From positions 1,426,001 through 1,490,000 of the forward strand of contig CP060294.1 in the NCBI GenBank assembly GCA_014302835.1: a stretch of DNA of 64,000 nucleotides. Direction: 5' to 3'. This document shows, in pieces, positions 16,293 to 24,550 of the stretch. Source of the stretch: Pedobacter sp. PAMC26386 (lineage in GTDB: Bacteria > Bacteroidota > Bacteroidia > Sphingobacteriales > Sphingobacteriaceae). The notes beneath the pieces were generated by a model. That model did not search any database and was not told the origin of the DNA. It saw nothing but the letters and a program-made list of their open reading frames with translations. The first letter of the stretch is position 1; the number at the start of each line of letters is the position of its first letter. The position numbers and the translations under genes were made by a program.

Positions 16293-17864
16293 TCAAATGT
16301 TTATCTTTTCAATTGTAAGTTTGGCGGCGAATTTATTGTAAATTTTAACAAAATCCTCTATAAATTCATCAAATTGTAACTTATTTGCATAAATCCATGG
16401 GTTTATTACTTTAATTGCATTTGGCCCCCAAACTTTTAGATGCTTATTAAACCACTTCTTTGCTTTTATCCTATCATTTAAAATCTCATCAAGCGCGAAA
16501 TCTTTAAAGCAATATTGTTTGGTGAAATTGGTATTAATATTATCCCACACGGGCGATTCATCATCAAGTTCGTGTAGGAATATAGCCAAAAGTCTCTCTG
16601 GAGAATTGTTTGTTGGGAGTAATACGACATTTTCCAGTAGTTTAACTTTTTTGTAATCCGATTTCTGCGCTCTCACATCACCATCTAAAAATATTATTGA
16701 ATTAGGTATAAGAAAAGATGGTACTTTTCTTATAGACAAATCAATTAAGCTACTGCAACTTAAGGTGCAATCTACAAAATGAAATATAGTTGCCTTCCTT
16801 TTGAGAAGTGCTTTTGTAAATATTAGACACTCTTTATCCTCAGTAAAGGCATCAATTTTTAGATTTTTTGTGCTTTCTATAGTTACATTTAGGCGATGTC
16901 TTATAGTGTCAATGTTAACATCTTGAATAATCTTTATTTTTTGGTTTCTTTTCTCCAAGAAAACAACTTTGATCTGATCGTTAGTCGCAATATTGATTTT
17001 GTTAAGCTCTTGTAATTCACAAGTTTTCTCAAGAATTGTTAATGAATGGGTGGTAAAAATAATTTGTATTTTAAATTCAGATGCAAATTTCCTGAGAGCT
17101 TCAATTAATTTTACTTGTGAGCCTGGGTAAAGGGTAGCATCGATTTCATCAATTGCTAATATTCCCCCTCTATAATTATTCGGATAGTTATCTTTTAGGC
17201 GCTTAAATGATAAGATGGCAAGTAATATTTTGCCAACATTATCTTGTCCCGATGAATTTTGACGCCAATCATAATGTGATGTATTAATTCCTAACGTGTT
17301 TTTATCTGGACTCTCTAAATAGTTTGCAGTCTTAATTTCGTCATTAGAAATTAAGATCTTTTTATGCCATTCCTTGAATAACTTTTCTTCTGATTCTGAT
17401 AGTCTTTGTAAATTGCTCTCGTTCAGTTTAGAATCCTCACCTATAGGCATTAGACGTTTTAAACTTAAAAAAACCACAGGTAATTGAATGTATCCTGAAC
17501 CTTTTGTCCGATTTCCCTTTCTCCAAAATCGAATCTTTTCTTTTCCTCGCTTTATACTTTCAATTATAAACGGATCTTCATTTGATATATGTAAAGTCCA
17601 TTCATGACTCTTAGCAATATCAAAAGTTTCAGATAACTTAAACTTTTCACTAAAAGCAGATTTGAATGACCCGCCGCATAATGGTTTTTCATCTTTCATT
17701 GGATTTAGCGGGTCGTTTATTGTAAAAGGTTGACTCAGAATACCAAGTATTGTTGTTTTTTGAGTTCCATTTTGTCCGGCAATTACTGTTAATTGAGAGC
17801 CCAATTCAATCTCAACATTTTCGAAACCGCGAAACCTTGCTACTTCTGCTTTTTTTATTATCAT
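16293..17864 (-). CDS. AAA/ABC-type ATPase with C-terminal TOPRIM-like region (OLD/PARIS-like)
   Basis: 523 residues. An SMC/Rad50-like ATPase split by an insert: Walker A GQNGTQKTT (30-38), signature-like SSGQDN (204-209), Walker B GILAIDEIDATLYPG (234-248) and switch His in FTTHS (270-274). The C-terminal part has the TOPRIM signs: an acidic TEDKE (341-345) and IIFLDGDVR (390-398, DxD). This order matches OLD-type nucleases and fused AAA15-DUF4435 proteins of PARIS-like systems. Such proteins sense phage and cleave nucleic acid or signal. It heads the operon ATPase, ParB-like, methyltransferase. The subtype is uncertain. Confidence 0.75.
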   Translation of the reverse strand: MIIKKAEVARFRGFENVEIELGSQLTVIAGQNGTQKTTILGILSQPFTINDPLNPMKDEKPLCGGSFKSAFSEKFKLSETFDIAKSHEWTLHISNEDPFIIESIKRGKEKIRFWRKGNRTKGSGYIQLPVVFLSLKRLMPIGEDSKLNESNLQRLSESEEKLFKEWHKKILISNDEIKTANYLESPDKNTLGINTSHYDWRQNSSGQDNVGKILLAILSFKRLKDNYPNNYRGGILAIDEIDATLYPGSQVKLIEALRKFASEFKIQIIFTTHSLTILEKTCELQELNKINIATNDQIKVVFLEKRNQKIKIIQDVNIDTIRHRLNVTIESTKNLKIDAFTEDKECLIFTKALLKRKATIFHFVDCTLSCSSLIDLSIRKVPSFLIPNSIIFLDGDVRAQKSDYKKVKLLENVVLLPTNNSPERLLAIFLHELDDESPVWDNINTNFTKQYCFKDFALDEILNDRIKAKKWFNKHLKVWGPNAIKVINPWIYANKLQFDEFIEDFVKIYNKFAAKLTIEKINI

Positions 17865-18403
17865 GAAAGTAAGGTATATAAATGTCGAGCGGAAAGGTGG
17901 TTATTATTAATTAGGAAAGTGATTTTAGAGCATTTCATTGATAGTAAATTTATAATATTTTCAATATAATAGTAAAATTGGGATAAGCAAAATCTATTTT
18001 TTCAAATGCCAAGGTATTTTGTGGATAAAATAATATTTTATCTGAACAATTGTTTAATCATACTTGATTGTTTATTTAGTAATTCTGCTTTTTATTTCCC
18101 ATTAAAAATTTATATATCACCCAAGGTGTTACCCATTTGGTATTATGAAAAATTCAAATATTTGCAAATAATAAAATTAGGTAATAATATAAGTGGGTGG
18201 TTTTGAATTCGACTCCTCAAATAACGCACTTTTTTTAATATACTTTAGCTTCAAATACCTTGTTAAAAACAAAACCAAATATTTAACAAATGAAAATAAC
18301 TTATTCAATTGTGTAGTATATAGAGAAAACTAAAAATTAGTAAAATAGATAAAAAATTAATTATATTCACTTATCGCTTAAGAAAAACATAAACAAGAAT
18401 CCT
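17865..18403. other. Intergenic region between the ATPase operon and the Hcp cassette
   Basis: AT-rich, 539 bp, divergent promoter space. It holds the right copy of the 65-bp direct repeat (18198-18262). A 66-codon frame at 18006 has no recognisable features and AT-biased composition; I do not call it. I see no clear TAnnTTTG box. Confidence 0.6.
18198..18262 (+). repeat. Imperfect direct repeat, right copy
   Basis: TGGTTTTGAATTCGACTCCT and the following AATAACGCAC, T-tract and TTTAGCTTCAAATAC match 13425-13489. The pair encloses exactly the three-gene ATPase/ParB/methyltransferase module (about 4.8 kb), which suggests the module was added as a unit or can be lost by recombination. Confidence 0.7.
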
Positions 18404-18805
18404 ATGTCGTCATTTAACACCCATCTAAGTTTTAAAGATAACCCTGTGTCTAAATACAGCGTTTTGCAATGCAATTATTCTTTTCATCAATTGCTAGATG
18501 ATAAAAGCAGACCGGCCACGCCCGCTAGAGGTGGTAATATCATGGTACAAATTAGCACTCCACCTGACAATTTTTTATTAAAGTGGATGGTGGATAGCTA
18601 TAAAGTGCGTTCTGGTATGATCACCTTTTACAAAATAGATGAAGAGACAGCATTTCAAAGAGTAGCTTTTATTGATGCTTACTGTGTAGAATATCATACT
18701 CATTTTAGTGCTGTTGGTTCTTCCAGTATGATTACAACCATAATTATAGCGTCAAAGAGTCTATCTATAAATGGTACTGATCACAACAATGATTGGCCAG
18801 CTTAA
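18404..18805 (+). CDS. tssD: T6SS tube protein Hcp/TssD (Bacteroidetes type), orphan
   Basis: 133 residues. The pattern matches Bacteroidetes TssD: N-terminal MSSFNTHLSF, VLQCNYSFHQLLD (about 21-33), the RPATPARGGNI turn (about 36-46), FLLKWMVDSYKVRSGMITFY (about 57-76), then AFIDAYCVEYHTHFSA and the closing TIIIASKSLSINGTDH. Hcp hexamers form the inner tube of type VI secretion and carry or dock effectors. No other T6SS gene is in the window, so it must use a chromosomal apparatus. It is followed by a hydrolase and a lipoprotein, the classic tube-effector-immunity order. Confidence 0.85.
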   Translation: MSSFNTHLSFKDNPVSKYSVLQCNYSFHQLLDDKSRPATPARGGNIMVQISTPPDNFLLKWMVDSYKVRSGMITFYKIDEETAFQRVAFIDAYCVEYHTHFSAVGSSSMITTIIIASKSLSINGTDHNNDWPA

Positions 18806-18817
18806 ACTGTCTTTGAT

Positions 18818-19687
18818 ATGATAAACAAAGGAAAAATCATCTTTGTAAATGGCTATTGGGCTAGTGGTATTGTTGGAAGTCTAATGGCTTCATCTGTACC
18901 GGGTAAAAAATATTGGGGGATTAAAGAAGGTGCTTTTGAAAAAGCTGCGGAACATTTTTTAGGAATTCATGAAAAATCAAATACCCACATATATCTTGAC
19001 GCTTCTTCATTTATGGGGGGAGATAGTAGTGGTGCTGATCGGTTTAATAAAGGAATGAGTGACTACCGAATTTTTGATGCAGCTTATTTTAAACGTTATA
19101 TAGATAATGCCAACAAACACGGTATATACGCTGGTTCAAATATCAGGGCTATAGACAAACTAAATAAAACACATCAGTCAGATTATGACAATTTAACCTC
19201 TGGAATGGATAAAAATCGACATTCATTTTACATCATTACACATAGTGAAGGTGGAGGATATGGCGCAGGATTAGCTAAATTTTTAATTAAAGAAGGCTGG
19301 AAAGTTGATACGGTAATACATCTATCTACAGATGAAGCAGACGACTTTGATACGCCCCCGGAACCAATGACCTATCAATTAGGATTGCAATATTCAGGTT
19401 CATATCATGTACCGGAACGTGATTGGGTGACTGGAAATTATCAAATTAGAACAGGAGTTGATAGGTGGGGGATTGTATTTGATCCTGAAAAATTAGATTG
19501 GGGTAATGTACACGGATTTAGTAAAAATGAACTTGTTTTTGAGTATCTGGAAGATTTAAGGGTGCTGACAATTGGCCATTACACAAAAAATGGCAGGATT
19601 CTTTGGAAACAGGTAGGTAGAACTCCACATCAAAGCCATTTTACCTCGTATAATGGGATTAAATTAAATTATATTTCAAAATACTAA
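18818..19687 (+). CDS. Putative T6SS effector, alpha/beta-hydrolase or lipase-like
   Basis: 289 residues, 12 bp after tssD. The N-terminal KIIFVNGYWASG (6-17) fits an oxyanion-loop strand, and FYIITHSEGGGYGAGLAKFL (137-156) is a GxSxG-type nucleophile elbow with Ser143 after His142. Possible acids lie in STDEADDFD (170-178), and a late His is in TPHQSHF (about 270-276). No signal peptide, as expected for a T6SS cargo. I infer a lipase or esterase toxin delivered with the adjacent Hcp. No exact family is recognised, so substrate and catalytic triad need testing. Confidence 0.7.
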   Translation: MINKGKIIFVNGYWASGIVGSLMASSVPGKKYWGIKEGAFEKAAEHFLGIHEKSNTHIYLDASSFMGGDSSGADRFNKGMSDYRIFDAAYFKRYIDNANKHGIYAGSNIRAIDKLNKTHQSDYDNLTSGMDKNRHSFYIITHSEGGGYGAGLAKFLIKEGWKVDTVIHLSTDEADDFDTPPEPMTYQLGLQYSGSYHVPERDWVTGNYQIRTGVDRWGIVFDPEKLDWGNVHGFSKNELVFEYLEDLRVLTIGHYTKNGRILWKQVGRTPHQSHFTSYNGIKLNYISKY

Positions 19688-19691
19688 AATA

Positions 19692-20141
19692 ATGAAACAA
19701 ACACTTTTAGCTTTATTAGTGATTACTGGAATTATTTCTTTTTTTTCTAGTTGTGAGGGGTGTTTACAGAGAAAATGCTCAATCTGTCCCACTAGTCAAG
19801 AAATTGAAGTAAGAAATAATATCGCTAATGAATACAATTGTGACGTTCGCGTTGGCCATGATGAAAAAGCTGTTTATGATAATAAAACTGACGGTAGTTT
19901 TGGGATAAGTTTAGATTTTACTGCCATTAAATCCACAGAGAAAAATCTTTGTGAAAAAGATAGCGTATACTTAGACTCTCTCTCTAGGGTAATAGCAAAA
20001 AAAATTCTTCCTATCCTAAGTCATAAAAAAAATTACAATAAAATTGGGGTTAGTTATTCAACGGAAAAACATTTTAATGAAAAGATGTCCAGTACTGACT
20101 GCTCTAAAGAATTTGAAATACCAATAAAGGATTTACATTAA
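19692..20141 (+). CDS. Small lipoprotein, putative immunity protein to the hydrolase effector
   Basis: 149 residues. Signal peptide with a lipobox-like FFSSC (about 17-21), then CEGCLQRKCSIC and a mature domain rich in charge with two further Cys. It starts 4 bp after the effector gene and shares its strand. Lipoprotein immunity proteins commonly guard the periplasm or outer membrane against lipase-type T6SS effectors. No sequence family is recognised; the role comes from position and export signal. Confidence 0.6.
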   Translation: MKQTLLALLVITGIISFFSSCEGCLQRKCSICPTSQEIEVRNNIANEYNCDVRVGHDEKAVYDNKTDGSFGISLDFTAIKSTEKNLCEKDSVYLDSLSRVIAKKILPILSHKKNYNKIGVSYSTEKHFNEKMSSTDCSKEFEIPIKDLH

Positions 20142-20180
20142 TAACAAGTCTTTCAGAGTTCATTTAATCCTCTTAACTCC

Positions 20181-20939
20181 ATGCCTAACAAATATTTCAA
20201 ACCGCACGAAATTTTTGACCTAAATCCACATCCTTACGATATAGGAATTTTCACCGGACTAAAAAATGGCTTCGAGGATAATCTTTTCATAAAAAAACTA
20301 TTTACACTGCCTGCGAAGGAATACCCTGCCTTTTATCAATACCATCTAATCTATTATTTATCAAAGGAACAGCTTGGAGAACAAGACTTTTTCACCTTTG
20401 TATGGAGGATAGTATTAAGACGAATCAACTTTCTTGATCATAAAAATCCTTTTAATTCCAATCACGCATTAGATATGGAGATATTGGAAAAACTGTTGTA
20501 TTTTCAAAAGTATCTTCGTTCTATTGACAAATGGAATACCCAAAAGACCTTACCCGAAATCATTGCTGATCAGCATGAGGAAATCAGGAAGCAGCAATCA
20601 GAGATTGTCAGGTTAAAAGAAGAACTAAAAAAAGCCACCACCTTGGAAAAGGATGGCTATATCAATATCAGGGCAGACAGGGCGCATACTCTATACGATA
20701 TTATACATCAGCTACAGAAAGCCAAATTACCAGATGGTTTTGAACTGTTGTACCCAGCCGATCAGATCATCTGGCGCAGAATGATCTGCAAGTTCTTTCG
20801 TGAAGACAATAAAGAGATTAATTTTAATACGATACACCGCTATTTCCCAACTGACGAGAAAAATCTTGGCCGTAAATACAAAGAGATTGATGAGAAGTAC
20901 AAGCTTTTCAAGATCACATTAGCAAAAAAGCGCAGCTAA
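20181..20939 (+). CDS. Hypothetical protein with a coiled coil
   Basis: 252 residues, soluble, not recognised. Residues about 128-158 (QHEEIRKQQSEIVRLKEELKK) form a clear coiled coil; both ends are mixed alpha/beta with many aromatics, and the C-terminus (RRMICKFFREDNKEINFNTI) may bind nucleic acid. It sits between the Hcp cassette and the HTH/mobilization genes, 40 bp after the lipoprotein gene. It could belong to the element backbone; no function is proposed. Confidence 0.55.
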   Translation: MPNKYFKPHEIFDLNPHPYDIGIFTGLKNGFEDNLFIKKLFTLPAKEYPAFYQYHLIYYLSKEQLGEQDFFTFVWRIVLRRINFLDHKNPFNSNHALDMEILEKLLYFQKYLRSIDKWNTQKTLPEIIADQHEEIRKQQSEIVRLKEELKKATTLEKDGYINIRADRAHTLYDIIHQLQKAKLPDGFELLYPADQIIWRRMICKFFREDNKEINFNTIHRYFPTDEKNLGRKYKEIDEKYKLFKITLAKKRS

Positions 20940-21113
20940 TCCGAGCATCTACCTATTGTCTGAATTCACTTTGTCTTGTTTAACAACAACTTATCTTTCA
21001 GCTATTTGAAAGTAAGGTTAACTTGTCGCATCCACTTCTAATTTAACCACACGAAATCTTGTGGTCAATAAACACCAGTTCTATCGCATTTCTTTGAGCC
21101 AAATTCAAAGGCT

Positions 21114-21389
21114 ATGGAAATTATCAACGAACAAGCCCTTAGCCATTGCATCCGTGATGCAGTAAGGGCAGAGCTTAGGCAACATTTCAGAACAGGCAGC
21201 AATCAGCTGCCACAGGAAGAACAGCTGTTATCCAAACGGGAACTGGCCGCTGAACTTGGCATTTCACTGGTCACTTTAACCGACTGGATGAAAAAAGGAT
21301 TACCCTTTTTGCGGTTGCATAAACGGGTGTTTTTTGAACGCAGCAAAGTGCTGGAAATCATGCGAAGGCAAACGACTGATAGTACATAA
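21114..21389 (+). CDS. HTH (MerR/excisionase-like) DNA-binding protein
   Basis: 91 residues. A helical N-terminus (1-35) precedes an HTH_17-type domain: LLSKRELAAELGISLVTLTDWMKKGLPFLRLHKRVFFERSKVLEIMR (about 39-85). Such proteins act as excisionase or transcription factors in Bacteroidetes mobilizable elements. A second, similar HTH gene follows 122 bp later. Its likely job is control of excision or of the mob genes; targets are unknown. Confidence 0.75.
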   Translation: MEIINEQALSHCIRDAVRAELRQHFRTGSNQLPQEEQLLSKRELAAELGISLVTLTDWMKKGLPFLRLHKRVFFERSKVLEIMRRQTTDST

Positions 21390-21511
21390 GCAATAGGCTG
21401 GCCACATAACTAACCGTTTAGCTGGTTATGCAGCTAAATAGTCCTATAGTTATACCGATACACGGTTACACTAAAAAATTATGGTAATCATCAAATAAAG
21501 GAGGAACAAAA

Positions 21512-21772
21512 ATGCAAATAGAGATCATCACCGAAGACGATTTAAGACAGTTTAAGGCCGAATTGCTTAACGAGATTAAAGATATTGTTAAACCACAGGA
21601 AAAAGCTAAGGATTGGCTTAAAAGCGCAGAAGTGCGCAAGATGCTGAACATTTCACCGGGCACATTACAAAATCTGCGTATTAACCGAACATTGCGGCAT
21701 ACCAAGATTGGCGGGATGATGTATTATAAGTTAGAAGACATTACCAGACTATTGGAAGGAGGTTTACAGTGA
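21512..21772 (+). CDS. HTH (excisionase-like) protein
   Basis: 86 residues. N-terminal helix MQIEIITEDDLRQFKAELL resembles the truncated frame at 945, so the two islands once carried related genes. HTH_17 domain: WLKSAEVRKMLNISPGTLQNLRINRTLRHTKIGGMMYYKLEDITRLL (about 35-82). A strong Shine-Dalgarno AAAGGAGG lies 7-8 bases before the ATG, unusual for Bacteroidota. Its stop overlaps the next start (GTGA), so the two are translated together. Confidence 0.78.
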   Translation: MQIEIITEDDLRQFKAELLNEIKDIVKPQEKAKDWLKSAEVRKMLNISPGTLQNLRINRTLRHTKIGGMMYYKLEDITRLLEGGLQ

Positions 21773-22095
21773 CAGAAACCAGCATTCAAAGTAAAACTGC
21801 CAATTATAGCAAATGGATAAGACGCATAGGTGCAGACAGTAGAATACAGGCTACCCATGTCAGCCTGTTTACTGCGCTGTTTGTCCTTTGGCATCAAAGC
21901 GGGTTTACCAGCCCTTTTATGGTGAGCCGGAGAAAGCTGATGGCTTTTTCCAGAATTGCATCTATTGCGACTTATCATAAGTGCATTCGTGAACTGGATG
22001 AATTTGGGTACATCCGTTATCAGCCATCCTACCATCCAATTAAGGGAAGTCTGATCTGGTGGCCGCTCGAACCCGAGCAGCCACCAGATCAATGA
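21769..22095 (+). CDS. Hypothetical small DNA-binding-like protein of the mobilization region
   Basis: 108 residues from a GTG that overlaps the previous stop (GTGA). Residues 40-90 look like a winged helix (VSRRKLMAFSRIASIATYHKCIRELDEFGYIRY), similar to replication initiator or transcription-factor wings in Bacteroidetes elements. It ends at the start of the hairpin-rich oriT candidate. I infer a regulator or accessory transfer protein. Confidence 0.55.
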   Translation: MTETSIQSKTANYSKWIRRIGADSRIQATHVSLFTALFVLWHQSGFTSPFMVSRRKLMAFSRIASIATYHKCIRELDEFGYIRYQPSYHPIKGSLIWWPLEPEQPPDQ

Positions 22096-22359
22096 AAAGG
22101 AGCCGGGAAACCCGGCCTAGTATTTACCCGGATGCTCCTAAAAAGGAGCTATCCGGGTAATGGAAACCGCAGGAAGTAAGGCGAAGCTTTCAGCACGCCA
22201 AACTTATGCGGTTTGTAGGAAGCAAGTTTGTGTATTTGTTACACAAATACTCCCCCAAGCCTGCGGCAAGGGGGAAACTTGCTTCAAGCTCCCGATGGTC
22301 GCATGAAGGGCAGGGCGCATAAACTAAGAGCCGATAAGTCATTTTAAACGTGAGAAACT
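22096..22359. other. Hairpin-rich oriT candidate
   Basis: 264 bp with no gene, GC-richer than its surroundings and packed with stems. Perfect 11-bp outer stem 22219-22229 / 22275-22285 encloses two hairpins: 22232-22239 / 22243-22250 (8 bp, loop TAC) and CCCCC 22252-22256 / GGGGG 22270-22274 with an inner GCC/GGC. Upstream are ACCCGGATGCTCCT / AGGAGC-TATCCGGGT (about 22127-22158) and ACCGCA / TGCGGT around GGCG / CGCC. Immediately upstream of mobC and the relaxase, where oriT sits in related elements; the nick site is not identified. Confidence 0.6.
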
Positions 22360-22773
22360 ATGACCAGTACAAGATCAAACATAGGTCTTAAAGACCCTAT
22401 AAATAAGTCATCTGAACGTGCCAGGAATAAAGGCGGGGCACCACAAAAAAAGATCAAACGTGCCAGTGGCATCCGTGTCCGGCTAAACGCTAAAGAACGT
22501 TTTCTAATTGAATCCAAAGCCCGTATGGCGGGCATGCGGATCAGCGATTGGGTCAGGGCGGCGGCCTTAAAAGCTAAGGTGGTAGCCCGGATCACGGACG
22601 AAGACAGACGCATTTTACACCTGCTGGCAGGTATGGCCAATAACCTGAACCAGTTGACAAAATTGGCGCATACCAATGGAATCATGAGTATTGTAATCAA
22701 GTGCGACCAGTTGTTAACAGAAATTGACCAGACCCTTAGATATTTAAACAGCGATGATGGGGAAAATACCTAA
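22360..22773 (+). CDS. mobC: MobC-type relaxosome accessory protein
   Basis: 137 residues. Basic N-terminus (1-45), then the ribbon-helix-helix-like MobC region: GIRVRLNAKERFLIESKARMAGMRISDWVRAAALKAKVVARI (about 37-78), and the family's LAGMANNLNQLTKLAHTNGI helix (about 89-108). MobC binds oriT and helps the relaxase melt DNA. Its 3' end overlaps the relaxase start by 20 bp. Sits just after the oriT candidate. Confidence 0.85.
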   Translation: MTSTRSNIGLKDPINKSSERARNKGGAPQKKIKRASGIRVRLNAKERFLIESKARMAGMRISDWVRAAALKAKVVARITDEDRRILHLLAGMANNLNQLTKLAHTNGIMSIVIKCDQLLTEIDQTLRYLNSDDGENT

Positions 22774-23740
22774 ATCCGGCAAGAGCTTTAAAGGTTGCGT
22801 GGAATACTGTATGCTAAAAGAAGGTGCAGTGGTACTGGATGCTGATGGTTTGCGTACAGGTGAAGTAAAACACACGATTGCTGACTTTAATATGCAACGG
22901 AAAATGCGCCCCGGCTTAGGGCAGGCAGTAGGCCATATTGCTTTAAACTGGAGCCCGGAGGATGCGTCAAAACTTACTGATGAACTGATAGTGAAGATTG
23001 CTAAAGAATACCTGACAAAAATGAAGATCACAGGCACACAGGTGCTAATGGTCAGGCATCACGATACGGATCACGACCACCTGCATATCGTTTACAACCG
23101 GGTAAATAACGAAGGCAAAACAATCAGTGATTCTAATCAGCGGTGGAACAATGTAAAAGTAAGTAAAGCGCTTACTTTAAAGTACGGTTTCCACATGGCA
23201 AAGGACAAAGACAAGGTAAACCGTCATCGTCTTAAAGGAGCCGACAAAGCAAAATACCAAATCCATGACCAGATCAAAGCCATACTCCCAAAAGTTAAAA
23301 GCATGGATGACTTGCAAAAACAATTGGCTATGCAGGGTATTAAAATGCTGTACAAGTATAAAAACGGAACCAGTGAAGTACAGGGAATCAGTTTCAGTAA
23401 AGGTGAATACAAGTTCAAGGGGTCGGAAATTGACCGTAGTTTGAGCTATGGGAAAATAAACAAAATGATAATTGACCTTGTGCAAGAGCAGCAGCAAAAA
23501 GAAAGAATAGGACAACCTATGAGCCTAGCCGACCAACTTAGGGAAGTTATACAGCAGTCCGAGGATGAACCCCATTATTTAAAGCAGGAACCGCAAACGC
23601 AATACTTGCAGCACGAGCCGCAGACCAATTACCTAGGTACAGTCACACCCGAAATTGATATATCTGACGATGTGGATGACGAGGCTATTTATGGCCGTAA
23701 CCGGAGGCGGCAAGAGAAAGCCCGCACCAATACCAGATAA
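22754..23740 (+). CDS. Relaxase (MobP/BmgA-like mobilization nuclease)
   Basis: 328 residues. The VirD2-type relaxase domain occupies about 1-200: N-terminal MMGKIPKSGKSFKGCVEYCM with the likely catalytic Tyr, and HHDTDHDHLHIVYNRV (about 97-112), the His-triad metal motif. The C-terminal third is Gln/Glu-rich and less conserved. It nicks oriT and leads the strand in transfer. No type IV secretion genes are present in the island, so it is mobilizable rather than self-transmissible. An alternative ATG lies one codon later. Confidence 0.88.
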   Translation: MMGKIPKSGKSFKGCVEYCMLKEGAVVLDADGLRTGEVKHTIADFNMQRKMRPGLGQAVGHIALNWSPEDASKLTDELIVKIAKEYLTKMKITGTQVLMVRHHDTDHDHLHIVYNRVNNEGKTISDSNQRWNNVKVSKALTLKYGFHMAKDKDKVNRHRLKGADKAKYQIHDQIKAILPKVKSMDDLQKQLAMQGIKMLYKYKNGTSEVQGISFSKGEYKFKGSEIDRSLSYGKINKMIIDLVQEQQQKERIGQPMSLADQLREVIQQSEDEPHYLKQEPQTQYLQHEPQTNYLGTVTPEIDISDDVDDEAIYGRNRRRQEKARTNTR

Positions 23741-23787
23741 GAAATTAATGATTTTTAAACATCAACATTTAAAGGAAGGAACATCAT

Positions 23788-24210
23788 ATGAGCAATCAAC
23801 AAACACCTGAAAAAACAATTATAGACGAAGTCGTTGAAACTTTAATCAAAAAGACAGATTTTTTGGAAAAGGAACTGACCGCTAAAAATGTAACACTTTT
23901 GGCAAAGGAAGAGCAAACACAAGCCTTAATTACTGACTTTAAAAACAAATTTGGCAACATGGTCATCCAAGCCCCGAAACCGGATTTGTCGGAAATCAAT
24001 ACATCACTGAAAAAAGGTCTGGATGCTATCAACGAGAATATGGAAAAATGGCCAAAGCCCCTTAAAAAAGAATATCGCTTTTTATTCTTCTCCGAACAAG
24101 TTCGGAGCGTGGAATACGTTAAGGCTGTTTTGACCAGAATAATCTTGTTTTTACTGGCTTTGGTTTTTATGATCTTTGCTTATCGGCTGCTGAATAACCA
24201 TATGAAGTAA
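23788..24210 (+). CDS. Hypothetical protein with a C-terminal membrane helix
   Basis: 140 residues. A helical coiled-coil-like region (1-100) is followed by one membrane helix (about 115-133, TRIILFLLALVFMIFAYRLL) and a short tail. A Shine-Dalgarno-like AAAGGAAGG precedes the ATG. It is 47 bp after the relaxase in the same direction. Similar small tail-anchored proteins follow mob genes in Bacteroidetes elements; its role is unknown. Confidence 0.55.
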   Translation: MSNQQTPEKTIIDEVVETLIKKTDFLEKELTAKNVTLLAKEEQTQALITDFKNKFGNMVIQAPKPDLSEINTSLKKGLDAINENMEKWPKPLKKEYRFLFFSEQVRSVEYVKAVLTRIILFLLALVFMIFAYRLLNNHMK

Positions 24211-24423
24211 AATTTGCAAATCACTTGATTGGTTTTGGCAATGACCGGGCAAACAGAGGGAGCGATAACTTCAAACCCTTTGTCACTCAAACAACGAAGT
24301 TTTGGAGCTTATCCTCAGAACTTACACCAATCTCACATCTCAACAAGTGCCCTTATACCCGTATGGCCACCGTTATTACTAACAGGACAGCCATCCATAT
24401 AAACATAAGCAAGCGACCGACCA
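24211..24423. other. Non-coding tail beyond the guide array
   Basis: 213 bp between the membrane protein gene and the last guide. A 68-codon plus-strand frame at 24225 has no features and overlaps guide sequence, so it is rejected. On the minus strand this is where array transcription would end, but I see no strong terminator. Confidence 0.5.
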
Positions 24424-24502
24424 TTGTATAATACTTAGATTATGTCGTTTCAATGCGGGTTAGCAACAGCAGACCCCACATGCTGTATAATCTGTAAACT
24501 AT

Positions 24503-24550
24503 TTTAGCGAGTACATTATAATCTCACTCTACGGCTGTACAAGCAGCCTC
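24503..24550 (-). ncRNA. Guide RNA unit A (most distal)
   Basis: Both hairpins present, one change in hairpin 2 (GTGAG/CTCGC). TACAGC at 24487-24482, guide from 24481 (ATGTGGGGTCTGCTGTT), one mismatch in 17 from the unit B guide. A second TACAAT at 24428-24423 leads to GGTCGGTCGC. Confidence 0.72.

Noticed and set aside
13739..17864. A standard restriction-modification system or a named PARIS/Gabija system
   Set aside because: There is no restriction endonuclease domain, no UvrD helicase and no separate DUF4435 gene; the ParB-like partner does not fit those systems.
18006..18206. 66-codon plus frame between the ATPase and Hcp genes
   Set aside because: AT-driven frame without features; it runs into the direct repeat.
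24225..24431. 68-codon plus-strand reading frame
   Set aside because: No protein features; it overlaps the last guide of the minus-strand array and has non-coding composition.
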